Source: Micromonospora sp. NBC_01740 (GTDB lineage Bacteria > Actinomycetota > Actinomycetes > Mycobacteriales > Micromonosporaceae). From it: a DNA stretch of 64,000 bases. The translations under genes and the position numbers were made by a program. Numbering within the stretch: the stretch's first letter is position 1; every line of letters starts with the position of its first letter. This document shows positions 52,655 through 62,688 of the stretch, piece by piece. The stretch covers positions 4,898,001-4,962,000 of the forward strand of contig NZ_CP109150.1 of the NCBI RefSeq assembly GCF_035920365.1, given 5' to 3'. The notes beneath the pieces were generated by a model. It saw only the letters and a program-made list of their open reading frames with translations. It made no database searches and was not told the origin of the DNA.

Positions 52655-54436
52655 GTGGCACGCAGCGACGACGCGGACTCGCGCGCCGCACGGTGGGAGA
52701 AGGAGGCCCACGATCTCTCCACGCAGGTCGCGTTCCTTCAAGAGGAACTCGCTCTGGTGCGGCGCAAGTTGACCGAAAGCCCCCGACACGTCCGGCAGCT
52801 CGAAGAGCGGCTGGCGGCCACCCAGGCACAGTTGGCGCGGCTGACCGAGAACAACGACCGGCTCGTGAGCACCCTCAAGGAGGCTCGCGCGCAGATCGTG
52901 ACGCTCAAGGAGGAGATCGACCGCCTCGCGCAACCGCCGAGTGGTTACGGCGTCTTCCTTGCACGGCACGACGACGGCACGGTGGACGTCTTCACCGGCG
53001 GACGCAAGCTCCGTGTCGCCGTCTCGCCCTCGCTGGACGTCGCCGAGCTGCGGCGCGGCCAGGAGGTCCTGCTCAACGACGCGCTCAACATCGTCGACGC
53101 GTTCGGTTTCGAGCGGGTCGGCGAGGTGGCGATGCTCAAGGAGATCCTCGCGGGTCCCGACGGCAGCCCGGGCGACCGGGCCCTGGTGGTCTCGCACTCC
53201 GACGAGGAGCGCATCGTGCACCTCGCCGACACCCTGATCGGTTCGCCGATCCGGGCCGGCGACTCGCTCATGATCGAGCCCCGCTCGGCGTACGCGTACG
53301 AGCGGATCCCGAAGAGCGAGGTCGAGGAACTGGTCCTGGAGGAGGTGCCCGACGTCGACTACACCGACATCGGTGGCCTTCACTCGCAGATCGAGCAGAT
53401 CCGCGACGCGGTGGAACTGCCCTTCCTGCACGCCGACCTGTTCCGCGAGCACCAGCTCCGCCCGCCGAAGGGCATCCTGCTCTACGGTCCGCCCGGCTGC
53501 GGCAAGACGCTGATCGCCAAGGCGGTGGCCAACTCGCTCGCGAAGAAGATCGCCGAGCGGGAGGGCAAGGAGAAGCACACCAGCTTCTTCCTCAACATCA
53601 AGGGCCCGGAGCTGCTCAACAAGTACGTCGGCGAGACCGAGCGGCACATCCGGCTGATCTTCCAGCGGGCCCGCGAGAAGGCCGGCGAGGGCACACCGGT
53701 CATCGTGTTCTTCGACGAGATGGACTCGATCTTCCGGACCCGGGGCTCCGGTGTCTCCTCCGACGTGGAGAACACCATCGTCCCGCAGCTGCTCAGCGAG
53801 ATCGACGGCGTGGAGGGGCTGGAGAACGTCATCGTCATCGGCGCCTCCAACCGGGAAGACATGATCGACCCGGCGATTCTGCGACCCGGCCGACTCGACG
53901 TGAAGATCAAGATCGAGCGGCCGGACGCCGAGGCGGCCAAGGACATCTTCACCAAGTACATCCTCGCCGGGCTGCCGCTGCACCCGGACGACCTGGCCGA
54001 GCACGGCGGCGACCCCCAGGCCACCGTCGCGGCGATGATCGACGCGGTCGTGCTGCGGATGTACTCGGAGACCGAGGAGAACCGCTTCCTCGAGGTCACC
54101 TACGCCAACGGCGACAAGGAAGTCCTCTACTTCAAGGACTTCAACTCCGGCGCGATGATCCAGAACATCGTCGACCGGGGCAAGAAGATGGCCATCAAGG
54201 AGTTCCTCACCTCCGGACGCAAGGGTCTGCGCCTGCAGCACCTCCTCGACGCCTGCGTCGACGAGTTCCGGGAGAACGAGGACCTGCCCAACACCACCAA
54301 CCCCGACGACTGGGCCCGGATCTCCGGCAAGAAGGGCGAGCGGATCGTCTACATCCGCACGCTCGTCTCCGGCGGCAAGGGCGCGGAGGCCGGCCGGTCC
54401 ATCGAGACCGCCAGCAACACCGGCCAGTACCTCTGA
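52655..54436 (+). CDS. mpa: Proteasome-associated AAA+ ATPase (ARC/Mpa)
   Basis: The product has 593 residues. An N-terminal coiled coil (about 15-85) binds Pup, followed by OB-fold interdomains (about 90-240). The AAA+ module has Walker A GPPGCGKT, Walker [10 protein letters not shown] and arginine-rich sensor segments. The C-terminus is GQYL, the short tail with a penultimate Tyr that docks into the 20S core and opens its gate. It unfolds pupylated proteins for degradation. GTG 52655 follows a GGGGAGG site; a possible -10 TAGTGT lies at 52612-52617. The gene heads the proteasome cluster. Confidence 0.96.
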   Translation: MARSDDADSRAARWEKEAHDLSTQVAFLQEELALVRRKLTESPRHVRQLEERLAATQAQLARLTENNDRLVSTLKEARAQIVTLKEEIDRLAQPPSGYGVFLARHDDGTVDVFTGGRKLRVAVSPSLDVAELRRGQEVLLNDALNIVDAFGFERVGEVAMLKEILAGPDGSPGDRALVVSHSDEERIVHLADTLIGSPIRAGDSLMIEPRSAYAYERIPKSEVEELVLEEVPDVDYTDIGGLHSQIEQIRDAVELPFLHADLFREHQLRPPKGILLYGPPGCGKTLIAKAVANSLAKKIAEREGKEKHTSFFLNIKGPELLNKYVGETERHIRLIFQRAREKAGEGTPVIVFFDEMDSIFRTRGSGVSSDVENTIVPQLLSEIDGVEGLENVIVIGASNREDMIDPAILRPGRLDVKIKIERPDAEAAKDIFTKYILAGLPLHPDDLAEHGGDPQATVAAMIDAVVLRMYSETEENRFLEVTYANGDKEVLYFKDFNSGAMIQNIVDRGKKMAIKEFLTSGRKGLRLQHLLDACVDEFRENEDLPNTTNPDDWARISGKKGERIVYIRTLVSGGKGAEAGRSIETASNTGQYL

Positions 54437-54447
54437 CGGACACCCGC

Positions 54448-54482
54448 ACGGGGCCCGTGGCGCGACGCGCCACGGGCCCCGT
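54448..54482 (+). terminator. Hairpin between mpa and dop
   Basis: A 17-bp perfect stem (54448-54464 with 54466-54482) lies 12 bases after the mpa stop. In hairpin form the loop must open a few base pairs. Confidence 0.7.
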
Positions 54483-54551
54483 CCCGTCCGTGCCCGCCTC
54501 TCCGCCCCCGCCGCCCCGGTCCGCCGCGCCCCCATCCGCCGCGCGGCCGAC

Positions 54552-54557
54552 TACGCT
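54552..54557 (+). promoter_or_regulatory. Possible -10 element TACGCT upstream of dop
   Basis: TACGCT lies downstream of the mpa terminator and would give dop its own transcript with a leader of about 40 bases. Confidence 0.35.
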
Positions 54558-54602
54558 CGACGTGACGGGGGACCGGGTCGGGCGAGCGAAGCGGGTAGGT
54601 CG

Positions 54603-56120
54603 ATGAGCGTAAGACGGATCATGGGCACCGAGGTCGAGTACGGCATCTCCGTTCCCGGCCAGGCCGGGGCCAACCCCATGGTCACCTCCTCCCAGGTGGT
54701 CAACGCCTACGGGGCGCGCCCGGAACTCAACCGGGGCGGCCGCGCCCGCTGGGACTACGAGGAGGAGTCGCCGCTGCGGGACGCGCGCGGCTTCACCTAC
54801 TCCGGTGCCGCGTACGACCCGGCCGAGGCGCTCGCCGACGAGGACCTCGGGCTGGCCAACGTGATACTCACCAACGGCGCACGGCTCTACGTCGACCACG
54901 CCCACCCGGAGTACTCCACACCAGAGGTGACCAACCCGCTGGACGTGGTGCGCTGGGACAAGGCGGGGGAGCGGGTGATGGCCGAGGCGGCCCGGCGCGC
55001 CGCCACGATCCCCGGCACCCAGCCGATCCACCTCTACAAGAACAACACCGACAACAAGGGCGCCAGCTACGGCTCGCACGAGAACTACCTGATGCGCCGG
55101 CAGACGCCGTTCGCCGACATCGTCGCGTACCTGACGCCGTTCTTCGTGACCCGGCAGATCGTCTGCGGCGCCGGCCGGGTCGGCATCGGCCAGGACGGCG
55201 GGCAGAGCGGCTTCCAGATCTCCCAGCGTGCGGACTTCTTCGAGGTCGAGGTCGGCCTGGAGACCACCCTCAAGCGGCCGATCATCAACACCCGCGACGA
55301 GCCGCACGCCGACGCCGACAAGTACCGCCGGCTGCACGTCATCATCGGCGACGCGAACCTGTCGGAGATCTCCACCTACCTGAAGGTCGGCACCACGGCG
55401 CTGATCCTCACGATGATCGAGGAGAAGGCGCTCGGCCCCGACCTCGGCATCGCCGACCCGGTCAGCGAGCTGCGTGCGGTCAGCCACGACCCGTCCCTGA
55501 CGCACCGGATGCGGCTGCGCGACGGGCGGCGGCTGACCGCCCTGGACCTCCAGTGGGCCTACTACGAGCGGGTCCGGTCCTTCGTGGACGACCGCTACGG
55601 CACCGACGCCGACGAGCAGACCCTCGACGTGCTCGCCCGCTGGGAGCGCGTGCTGGACAGGCTGGGCCGCGACGTCATGCTCTGCGCCGACGAGCTGGAC
55701 TGGGTGGCCAAGCTGCGGCTGCTGGAGGGCTACCGGGAGCGCGAGCAGCTCGGCTGGGGCTCGCACAAGCTGCAACTGGTCGACCTCCAGTACTCCGACG
55801 TCCGCCCGGAGAAGGGCCTCTACCACCGGCTGGTCTCCCGGGGCGCGATGAAGACGCTGCTCGACGACGAGCAGACGCGTACGGCGATGACCGAACCGCC
55901 GGAGGACACCCGGGCCTACTTCCGCGGCCGCTGCCTGGCCCAGTACGCCTCCGAGGTCGTTGCGGCCAGCTGGGACTCGGTCATCTTCGACGTCGGCCGG
56001 GAGTCGCTGGTGCGGGTGCCGATGATGGAGCCGGAGCGCGGCACCCGCAAGCACGTGGGGGCGCTCTTCGACCGCTGTGCGAGCGCCAAGGATCTGCTGG
56101 AGACCCTCACCGGCGGCTGA
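54603..56120 (+). CDS. dop: Pup deamidase/depupylase
   Basis: The product has 505 residues, the Dop length (PafA is about 450). The carboxylate-amine-ligase-like fold starts with [13 protein letters not shown], where the Glu residues bind Mg-ATP. It has the Dop-specific insertion at about 40-75 ([22 protein letters not shown]), followed by [28 protein letters not shown] and [19 protein letters not shown]. Dop converts Pup-Gln to Pup-Glu and removes Pup from proteins. The Pup encoded just downstream already ends in Glu, so depupylation should be its main job here. Confidence 0.95.
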   Translation: MSVRRIMGTEVEYGISVPGQAGANPMVTSSQVVNAYGARPELNRGGRARWDYEEESPLRDARGFTYSGAAYDPAEALADEDLGLANVILTNGARLYVDHAHPEYSTPEVTNPLDVVRWDKAGERVMAEAARRAATIPGTQPIHLYKNNTDNKGASYGSHENYLMRRQTPFADIVAYLTPFFVTRQIVCGAGRVGIGQDGGQSGFQISQRADFFEVEVGLETTLKRPIINTRDEPHADADKYRRLHVIIGDANLSEISTYLKVGTTALILTMIEEKALGPDLGIADPVSELRAVSHDPSLTHRMRLRDGRRLTALDLQWAYYERVRSFVDDRYGTDADEQTLDVLARWERVLDRLGRDVMLCADELDWVAKLRLLEGYREREQLGWGSHKLQLVDLQYSDVRPEKGLYHRLVSRGAMKTLLDDEQTRTAMTEPPEDTRAYFRGRCLAQYASEVVAASWDSVIFDVGRESLVRVPMMEPERGTRKHVGALFDRCASAKDLLETLTGG

Positions 56121-56224
56121 CCGGGTCGACGATTGCCCGTCGGGTGCCGAACGCGGCGCGCGGCGGGCTTTTCGTCGCCTCCGCGAGGTAAGTTGATCGC
56201 AGGGCGATCGTGGAGGAGGCAGCA

Positions 56225-56440
56225 ATGGCCACTCGTGACAGCGGCGGGCAGTCGCAGTCGGGCAAGTCGCGTCAGGGCGAGGAGATCGAGGACGTCACCA
56301 CGGAGGCGAACCCGGAGGTTGCCGAGCGGCACGCCGAGATCACCGAGGACGTCGACGACCTGCTCGACGAGATCGACTCCGTCCTCGAGGAGAACGCCGA
56401 GGAGTTCGTCAGGGGATACGTCCAGAAGGGCGGGGAATAG
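56225..56440 (+). CDS. pup: Prokaryotic ubiquitin-like protein Pup
   Basis: The product has 71 residues. It is acidic and largely disordered, with the helical Mpa-binding segment [26 protein letters not shown] and the C-terminus GYVQKGGE. The terminal residue is Glu rather than Gln, so it can be ligated to lysines by PafA without prior deamidation. The ATG at 56225 has GGAGGAGG upstream. It lies 104 bp after dop and 5 bp before the remnant endonuclease gene. Confidence 0.96.
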   Translation: MATRDSGGQSQSGKSRQGEEIEDVTTEANPEVAERHAEITEDVDDLLDEIDSVLEENAEEFVRGYVQKGGE

Positions 56441-56445
56441 CACTT

Positions 56446-56944
56446 ATGTCCGATTTGCCTCCGGCATCGGACAAGGTGTGCCCCCAGTGCAGCCGCTTGC
56501 TGCCCGTCGCCGAGTGTCATCGCAGTCGGCGACGGGCTGACGGGCTTGCCTAGGGCACAGCTACTGCAAGCCCCGTCGCCATGCCCGGGGCAAGGAGACG
56601 GCTCAGCGGCTCCATGGCGGTACCGCGAGTACCACCTGCGGCGGCGCTACGGCATCGGCGAGAAGGAGTTCCAGGAGCTCCTGGCCGAGCAGGGCGGGGT
56701 GTGCGCGATCTGTGGCACACCGGATCCCCAACATCTCGACCACGATCATCGCACCGGGTGGGTGCGCGGGATATTGTGCTTCAACTGCAACGGTGGCCTT
56801 GGCCAGTTCCGTGACGATCGGTCGCGGCTGGCCGGGGCGATCACATATCTGAGAGGAACCACGTGGCAGCGGGTTTTGATCCATCCGGGCGTCTACCAGA
56901 TGTGTTCACCAACGCGGGGACGTCCTCCTTCACCTCGTTCCTGA
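56446..56944 (+). pseudogene. Endonuclease VII-like HNH gene, broken by two frameshifts
   Basis: Three pieces of one protein lie in successive frames. Frame 1 runs from the ATG at 56446 (MSDLPPASDKVCPQCSRLLP to RADGLA, TAG at 56551). Frame 2 is near 56556-56613 (HSYCKPRRHARGKETAQRLHGG). Frame 3 runs from about 56614 to 56944 (REYHLRRRYGIGEKEF, then CAICGTPDPQHLDHDHRTGWVRGILCFNCN). Each junction equals a single-base deletion. The zinc pair also changed: CPQC is intact, but the partner reads CKPR where CxxC is expected. The last 82 bases overlap prcB in another frame. Active relatives are HNH endonucleases of the recombination endonuclease VII type; this copy should be inactive unless the shifts are sequencing errors. 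Confidence 0.75.
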
Positions 56945-57702
56945 GCAAGGTGGCCCCCGAGATGCTGCCCGGCCGCCGGCCGCTGCCGCCGGGTATGGCC
57001 GCCGACATGGCGCCGCACGCGACCACCATCGTGGCCATCTCGGCCGCCGGCGGTGTCGTGATGGCCGGCGACCGGCGGGCCACCATGGGCAACCTGATCG
57101 CCCAGCGCGACATCGAGAAGGTCCACCCGGCCGACGCGTACTCCCTGGTCGGCATCGCCGGCACGGCGGGGATCGGCATCGAGCTGATGCGACTGTTCCA
57201 GGTGGAGCTGGAGCACTACGAGAAGATCGAGGGCGCGATGCTCTCGCTCGACGGCAAGGCCAACCGGCTCGCCTCCATGATCCGTGGCAACCTGGGCGCC
57301 GCGATGCAGGGTCTCGCGGTGATCCCGCTCTTCGCCGGCTACGACCTGGCCGCGAAGGACCCGGCGCGGGCCGGCCGCATCTTCAGCTTCGACGTCACCG
57401 GCGGCCCCTACGAGGAGACCGGCTACGACGCGATCGGCTCCGGCTCGCTCTTCGCCCGGTCGGCGCTGAAGAAGCGCTTCCAGCCGGGACTCTCCATCGA
57501 CGAGGCGGTCCGGCTCGCGGTCGAGGCGCTCTACGACGCGGCCGACGACGACACCGCGACCGGCGGCCCGGACCTGATCCGGCGGATCTACCCGGTGGTG
57601 ATGACGGCGACGGCGGAGGGCACCCACCGGCTCACCGACGAGGAGATGTCGGCGATCGCCGAGAGCGTGGTCTCCGGCCGGATGGAGAACCCGGGCGGTT
57701 GA
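56863..57702 (+). CDS. prcB: 20S proteasome beta subunit
   Basis: The product has 279 residues with a propeptide of about 53. Processing would expose the catalytic Thr54 ([24 protein letters not shown]). The NTN-hydrolase fold continues with [11 protein letters not shown] and [18 protein letters not shown]. It forms the inner rings of the core particle and cleaves proteins delivered by Mpa. GTG 56863 has a GAGAGG site 6 bases upstream; the start region overlaps the end of the broken endonuclease gene in another frame. Confidence 0.96.
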   Translation: MAAGFDPSGRLPDVFTNAGTSSFTSFLSKVAPEMLPGRRPLPPGMAADMAPHATTIVAISAAGGVVMAGDRRATMGNLIAQRDIEKVHPADAYSLVGIAGTAGIGIELMRLFQVELEHYEKIEGAMLSLDGKANRLASMIRGNLGAAMQGLAVIPLFAGYDLAAKDPARAGRIFSFDVTGGPYEETGYDAIGSGSLFARSALKKRFQPGLSIDEAVRLAVEALYDAADDDTATGGPDLIRRIYPVVMTATAEGTHRLTDEEMSAIAESVVSGRMENPGG

Positions 57703-57763
57703 TCCGCTCCCGCCCGTACCAGTCAGCAGCCGTCAGCACAGCGCCCTAAGGAGAACCGCCGCC

Positions 57764-58585
57764 GTGGCCATGCAGTTCTACGCCTCGCCCGAGCAGATCA
57801 TGCGCGACCGCTCCGAGCTGGCCCGCAAGGGCATCGCCCGGGGCCGCAGCGCGGTGGTCCTGAGCTACGAGGGCGGGGTGCTCTTCGTCGCCGAGAACCT
57901 CTCCAGCGCCCTGCACAAGGTCAGTGAGATCTACGACCGGATCGGCTTCGCCGCCGTCGGCCGCTACAACGAGTTCGAGAACCTGCGCCGCGCCGGCGTG
58001 CGGATGGCCGACCTGAACGGCCTCAGCTACGACCGGCGTGACGTCACCGGCCGGGCCCTGGCGAATGCCTTCGCGCAGACCCTGGGTGCCATCTTCACCG
58101 AGCAGTCGAAGCCGTTCGAGGTGGAGATCTGCGTGGCCGAGGTCGGCACCACCGCCGAGGACGACGAGCTCTACCGGCTCACCTACGACGGATCCGTCAA
58201 CGACGAGCCGGGCCGGATGGCGATGGGCGGGCAGGCCGAGGCGATCACCGGCGTGCTGAAGTCCCACCACCGTCCGGACATGTCGCTGGGCGAGGCGGTG
58301 AAGGTCGCGATGCAGGCGCTGAGCAGCGTCGGGGGAGAGGGCGGCGCCGCCCGGACCATCGCCGCCAACCAGTTGGAGGTGGCGGTCCTGGACCGTCGCC
58401 GGGTGGGGCGGACGTTCCGCCGGATCACCGGGGCCGCGTTGACCGCGCTGCTCGACGGCGACAAGGCCGAGGAGCCGGTGTCGGCCCGCCCGGAGACGCC
58501 GACCTCGCCGACCGAGGAGGCGAAGAAGCCCACCACGTCCGCCGGCTCGGCGGACCTGGAGGGCCGGGACACCCCCGAGGCGTAG
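57764..58585 (+). CDS. prcA: 20S proteasome alpha subunit
   Basis: The product has 273 residues. The start [27 protein letters not shown] is the alpha-subunit gate and H0 helix, followed by [17 protein letters not shown] and the NTN fold. The C-terminus (about 240-273) is a Glu/Pro/Ser/Thr-rich tail not present in the fold. It forms the outer rings that dock Mpa. GTG 57764 is 61 bp after prcB behind AAGGAG; an ATG two codons later is an alternative start. Confidence 0.95.
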   Translation: MAMQFYASPEQIMRDRSELARKGIARGRSAVVLSYEGGVLFVAENLSSALHKVSEIYDRIGFAAVGRYNEFENLRRAGVRMADLNGLSYDRRDVTGRALANAFAQTLGAIFTEQSKPFEVEICVAEVGTTAEDDELYRLTYDGSVNDEPGRMAMGGQAEAITGVLKSHHRPDMSLGEAVKVAMQALSSVGGEGGAARTIAANQLEVAVLDRRRVGRTFRRITGAALTALLDGDKAEEPVSARPETPTSPTEEAKKPTTSAGSADLEGRDTPEA

Positions 58586-58596
58586 CGGGGCACGTC

Positions 58597-58640
58597 CCGG
58601 GTGGCCGGTCGGGCGTGGACACGCCCGACCGGCCACCCGG
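58597..58640 (+). terminator. Strong hairpin after prcA
   Basis: A 21-bp perfect stem (58597-58617 with 58620-58640) starts 11 bases after the prcA stop. It separates the prcBA transcript from pafA. Confidence 0.85.
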
Positions 58641-59030
58641 TGTGGCGCGCGGGTCGAGCGCGGCCCGCGCGCCGTCGTGCAACCCCACCGCGCCCGCCGC
58701 CCGCTGTTCCCGGCCGTCTCACGGGTCGCCCGCCGTTCCCGCGCGTTCAAGGGTCACCCCGCGCCGTGCCGGCCGGCTCAGGGGCCCTCCGACGCCGCCG
58801 TCCGGGACCCGCCCGCCCGTCGCGGCTCCGCAGCCCGGAGCGTCCAACCGGGACGCCCGGGCGGAAGGGCGGCGGCAGCGACGCACCGCACCCCGCCGGC
58901 GGCGTACGGACGAGCGGCCGTGGCCGCCGTGCGCCCGCCGGGACCGGCGCTGGGGTGCCCGGGGTCGACCGTCACCGATCCCGTGTGAGACCGGCACGGT
59001 GTGCGCTGCCCATCTGGGGCCTCGGGCGGC

Positions 59031-59036
59031 TAATGT
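59031..59036 (+). promoter_or_regulatory. -10 element TAATGT of leaderless pafA
   Basis: TAATGT ends 6 bases before the ATG at 59043; no ribosome site is present. Confidence 0.5.
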
Positions 59037-59042
59037 CTCATC

Positions 59043-60401
59043 ATGGAGCGGCGAATCTTCGGCCTCGAGACCGAGTACGGCGTCACCTGCACCTATCGCG
59101 GGCAGCGGCGGCTGTCCCCTGACGAGGTCGCCCGGTACCTCTTCCGCCGGGTGGTGTCGTGGGGCCGGTCGAGCAACGTTTTCCTGCGCAACGGCGCCCG
59201 GCTCTACCTGGACGTCGGCTCGCACCCGGAGTACGCCACCCCGGAGTGCGACTCGGTGGTGGACCTGGTCGCGCACGACCGGGCCGGCGAGCGGATCCTG
59301 GAGGGTCTGCTCGTCGACGCGGAGAAGCGGCTGCACGACGAGGGCATCGCGGGCGAGATCTACCTGTTCAAGAACAACACCGACTCGGCCGGCAACTCGT
59401 ACGGCTGCCACGAGAACTACCTGGTGTCGCGGCACGGGGAGTTCGGCCGGCTGGCCGACGTGCTGATCCCGTTCCTGGTCACCCGGCAGTTGATCTGCGG
59501 GGCGGGCAAGGTGCTGCAGACGCCGCGTGGGGCGGTCTACTGCCTCTCGCAGCGGGCCGAGCACATCTGGGAGGGCGTCTCGTCGGCGACGACCCGGAGC
59601 CGGCCGATCATCAACACCCGCGACGAGCCGCACGCGGACGCGGAGCGCTACCGGCGGCTGCACGTCATCGTCGGCGACTCGAACATGAACGAGGTCACCA
59701 CGCTGCTGAAGGTCGGCACCGCCGACATCGTGCTGCGGATGATCGAGGCCGGGGTGGTGATGCGTGACCTGACGCTGGAGAACCCGATCCGGGCGATCCG
59801 CGAGGTGTCGCACGACATCACCGGCCGCCGCAAGGTCCGGCTCTCCTCCGGCAAGGAGGTCAGCGCGCTGGAGATCCAGCAGGAATACCTGGCCAAGGCG
59901 ACCGAGTTCGTGGAGCGGCGCGGCGGCGACCAGACCGCCAAGCGGGTGGTGGAGCTGTGGGGCCGGGTGCTCAGCGCGGTGGAGACCGGCGACCTGGAAC
60001 CGGTGTCGCGGGAGATCGACTGGGTGACCAAGCTGCGGCTCATCGAGCGCTACCAGCGCAAGCACGACCTGCCGCTGTCGCACCCACGGGTGGCCCAGAT
60101 GGATCTGGCCTACCACGACCTGCGCCGGGGCCGTGGCCTCTACGGGCTGCTGGAGCGGCGCGGCGAGGTGGACCGGGTGGCGACCGATCCGGAGATCTTC
60201 GAGGCCAAGGAGACCCCGCCGCAGACGACCCGGGCCCGGCTGCGCGGGGAGTTCATCCGGCACGCCCAGGAGAAGCGGCGCGACTTCACCGTCGACTGGG
60301 TGCACCTCAAGCTCAATGACCAGGCGCAGCGCACGGTGCTCTGCAAGGACCCGTTCCGGGCGTACGACGAGCGGGTGGAACGGCTGATCGCCAGCATGTG
60401 A
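59043..60401 (+). CDS. pafA: Pup-protein ligase
   Basis: The product has 452 residues, the PafA length, lacking the Dop-specific insertion. It starts [17 protein letters not shown] (Mg-ATP-binding Glu residues) and shares [30 protein letters not shown] and [19 protein letters not shown] with Dop. The C-terminal domain ends [21 protein letters not shown]. It uses ATP to join the C-terminal Glu of Pup to substrate lysines. The start has no ribosome site but a TAATGT box 6 bases away. Confidence 0.96.
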   Translation: MERRIFGLETEYGVTCTYRGQRRLSPDEVARYLFRRVVSWGRSSNVFLRNGARLYLDVGSHPEYATPECDSVVDLVAHDRAGERILEGLLVDAEKRLHDEGIAGEIYLFKNNTDSAGNSYGCHENYLVSRHGEFGRLADVLIPFLVTRQLICGAGKVLQTPRGAVYCLSQRAEHIWEGVSSATTRSRPIINTRDEPHADAERYRRLHVIVGDSNMNEVTTLLKVGTADIVLRMIEAGVVMRDLTLENPIRAIREVSHDITGRRKVRLSSGKEVSALEIQQEYLAKATEFVERRGGDQTAKRVVELWGRVLSAVETGDLEPVSREIDWVTKLRLIERYQRKHDLPLSHPRVAQMDLAYHDLRRGRGLYGLLERRGEVDRVATDPEIFEAKETPPQTTRARLRGEFIRHAQEKRRDFTVDWVHLKLNDQAQRTVLCKDPFRAYDERVERLIASM

Positions 60402-60471
60402 CGGCGGCGGGCCGGCCCGGTGCGGTGGCGATCACCGTCCGGGCCGGCCGGGCCGGTAGGCTGACCGCGCC

Positions 60472-60657
60472 ATGACGACTTCCGAACCCCCCGAGCGCGG
60501 CCAGCAGCGACAAAACTGGGCCGAGCGCCGCCGCGAGAAGATCCGCGCCGAGATCGAGCGCAACCGGCGCGGCGAGTACACGGTGCCCACCTGGGTGCTG
60601 GCGCTCGCGCTGGTGCTGATCGTGGGCGCCTGGCTCGCCCTCATCTTCCTGGTCTGA
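60472..60657 (+). CDS. Small single-pass membrane protein downstream of pafA
   Basis: The product has 61 residues. A charged N-terminal half (RQNWAERRREKIRAEIERNRRGEYT) precedes one membrane helix (VPTWVLALALVLIVGAWLALIFLV). Similar small proteins are common beside pafA in actinobacteria. Function is unknown. TAGGCT at 60457-60462 lies 9 bases before the ATG, again without a ribosome site. Confidence 0.75.
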   Translation: MTTSEPPERGQQRQNWAERRREKIRAEIERNRRGEYTVPTWVLALALVLIVGAWLALIFLV

Positions 60658-60903
60658 CCCCGGCCGACGGCGCGGACGGGCGCCATGGGCCGGGTCGGCT
60701 TCCACGCTGGACGCCGAACCAGGTCTCCCCGGCGGCCGCGAAGTGGGGCGCCAGGCCGCCGGTCCGACACGGCCACCCCGGCCGGGGCGACGCCGCATTC
60801 TGGAAGTTGTGCCGTCCCGGCTGAGCTGGAACCGTCGTGCCCGTTCGGCATTGTCGGTGACGGGCCACGCGCGCTGCGTGGTCGCGGCAGGGAGGGTGAC
60901 CGT

Positions 60904-61452
60904 ATGGCACACATCGACCTCGGCCTCGACGAGCGGGAGCATCCGGGCATCAACGGCCCGCTGCGGTTCCGTCCCGAGACGGCCAAGCCGCTCGGCGAGC
61001 TGGCGGAGGCGCTGCTGCGTGCCCCGCATCCCACGCTGACGGCGGGGGAGCGGGAGCTGATCGCGGCGTACGTGTCGGGGCTCAACGACTGCAACTTCTG
61101 CTGTGCCTCGCACTCGGCGTTCGCGGCGGCGCAGCTGCCCTCGGGCATGCGGCTGGTGGAGCAGGTCCGTGCCGATCCGGCGGCCGCCGAGGTCAGCGAG
61201 AAGCTGCGGGCGTTGCTGGACATCGCCGGTGCCGTGCAGCGCAGTGGCCGGGAGGTGACGGCGGACCTGGTCAAGGTCGCCCGGGGCGCTGGCGCGACGG
61301 ATCTGGAGATCCACGACACGGTCCTGATCGCGGCGGCGTTCTGCATGTTCAACCGGTACGTGGACGGGCTGGGCACGCTGGCCCCGGAGGACCCGGCGGT
61401 GTACGAGATGGCCGCCGAGCGCATCGTGCGGTACGGCTACGGGGCGAGCTGA
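60904..61452 (+). CDS. AhpD-like carboxymuconolactone decarboxylase family protein
   Basis: The product has 182 residues. The all-helical AhpD fold shows the redox motif NDCNFCCASHSAFA, with the CxxC pair and downstream His of alkylhydroperoxidase-like proteins. Members reduce peroxides or are peroxidase-like proteins of unknown substrate. The ATG at 60904 has AGGGAGG upstream. It converges on the DUF3866 gene across a long hairpin. It is probably cytoplasmic. Confidence 0.88.
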   Translation: MAHIDLGLDEREHPGINGPLRFRPETAKPLGELAEALLRAPHPTLTAGERELIAAYVSGLNDCNFCCASHSAFAAAQLPSGMRLVEQVRADPAAAEVSEKLRALLDIAGAVQRSGREVTADLVKVARGAGATDLEIHDTVLIAAAFCMFNRYVDGLGTLAPEDPAVYEMAAERIVRYGYGAS

Positions 61453-61458
61453 CCGATC

Positions 61459-61530
61459 ACCACCGGGTCCCGGCACCTGCCGCTCGGGGGCGGGCGACCG
61501 CCGCACCCGCAGGCACCGGGGCCCGGTGGT
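61459..61530. terminator. Long imperfect hairpin between convergent genes
   Basis: Arms 61459-61480 and 61509-61530 pair over 22 positions with three mismatches (some G-U compatible). It likely terminates both the AhpD-like and DUF3866 genes. Confidence 0.6.
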
Positions 61531-61539
61531 GGCCGCGGG

Positions 61540-62625
61540 TCAGGACAGCAGGCGCGCGGCGTGCCGGCCGGCTGCGGCGGCGGCCAGGAAGTAGGCGTGG
61601 TCGGCGTCGAGGCCGCGACCCATGGTGGACAGCGTCACCGGGGTGTCCCGCAGCGCGGCGTCCAGCCCGTCGGTCGGGACCCGGACGACGGTGTGCCGCG
61701 CCGTGAGGGGCGCCAGCGCCGCGTCGACCTCGCCGGCCAGCGCCGGGGCCAGTCCGTCGGGCACGACCAGTTCGGCGGGGGCGAGGGCCACCCGGCCGTA
61801 CGCGGTCAGGCTGTGGTGCGACACGCCCCGGTGGCGGGGCCGGGGGTCGGCGTCGGAGATCCGCAGCGACCCGATCGGACGCCCGCCCAGCGTGGCGACG
61901 GCGTTGACGGCCTCCCCGACGGCCACCCCGGAGAAGCCCCACCGGGTGCCGGTGCCCAGGTTGCCCGGTCCCTGGGCGACGATCGCCACGTCGGCGCGCA
62001 GCACGTGCCGGGCGGCCAGCAACCCGCTGTGCACGGTGCTCGCCTCCAGGTCCCCGCCGAACGCCTGGCCGACGGTGACCGTGCCGACGAGGTGGTCGCC
62101 CAGCGCGGCGAGGGTGCGGGAGAACCAGGCCGGCAGCGCCCCGCCGTCGGTCAGCAGGTAGGCGACCCGGGCGGCGGGGGCGTCGGCGTGGATGCCGGCC
62201 AGGACGGCCGGCAGCGCGGAGTGCAGGTCGGCGGTGACGACGGGCAGGCCGGCCAGGTCGTCGGCGGCCTCCATGACCTCCCGGTGCGGGGACGCCTCCT
62301 CGTCGACACCGAGCAGGATCGGCTGCAGCGGGGTGTAGCGGGCCTTGACGAGGTGACCGGCGTCGCGGCTGTCGAGGGCCTGCGGCGGGTCCGGGGGCAG
62401 CCGGTCGGGCAGCGCCACGACCAGGGCGTATCCGCCGGTGCCGAGGCCCATCAGCAGCGCGCCGGCGTTGAGCAGCACCCGGTCGCCGGGCTCGGGCCGC
62501 CCGACGAGCGCGGGGTAGGCCAGGGCGCGTACGGTGCCGCCGTCGGGCAGCTCGACGTCCAGTTCCACCGCCCCGGTCCACTGCCGCCGCAGCGCCGTCA
62601 CCGTTCCTGACCGCCATCGCACCAT
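61540..62625 (-). CDS. DUF3866 family protein
   Basis: The product has 361 residues. It is the DUF3866 family that neighbours proteasome and pafBC genes in actinobacteria; the role is unknown. It shows a small N-terminal barrel (VRWRSGTVTALRRQWTGAVELDVEL) and a Gly-rich VAIVAQGPGNLGTGTRWGFSGVAVGEA segment. It ends TMGRGLDADHAYFLAAAAAGRHAARLLS. ATG 62625 was preferred because TAGCGT lies 7 bases upstream; a GTG nine bases earlier is possible. Confidence 0.82.
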   Translation of the reverse strand: MVRWRSGTVTALRRQWTGAVELDVELPDGGTVRALAYPALVGRPEPGDRVLLNAGALLMGLGTGGYALVVALPDRLPPDPPQALDSRDAGHLVKARYTPLQPILLGVDEEASPHREVMEAADDLAGLPVVTADLHSALPAVLAGIHADAPAARVAYLLTDGGALPAWFSRTLAALGDHLVGTVTVGQAFGGDLEASTVHSGLLAARHVLRADVAIVAQGPGNLGTGTRWGFSGVAVGEAVNAVATLGGRPIGSLRISDADPRPRHRGVSHHSLTAYGRVALAPAELVVPDGLAPALAGEVDAALAPLTARHTVVRVPTDGLDAALRDTPVTLSTMGRGLDADHAYFLAAAAAGRHAARLLS

Positions 62626-62632
62626 GCCCGGC

Positions 62633-62638
62633 ACGCTA
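62633..62638 (-). promoter_or_regulatory. -10 element TAGCGT of the DUF3866 gene
   Basis: On the minus strand TAGCGT ends 7 bases before the ATG at 62625. Confidence 0.45.
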
Positions 62639-62688
62639 GCGTCGCCACCCGCAGCGGGCGCGCCCGGGGCGGTGCGGCCGGTCGTCGG

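Larger units (their letters stand above)
58586..59042. other. 457-bp region between prcA and pafA
   Basis: It holds the strong terminator at 58597-58640 and the pafA -10 element at its right end. The rest is extremely GC-rich, and no credible gene is seen. Confidence 0.6.
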
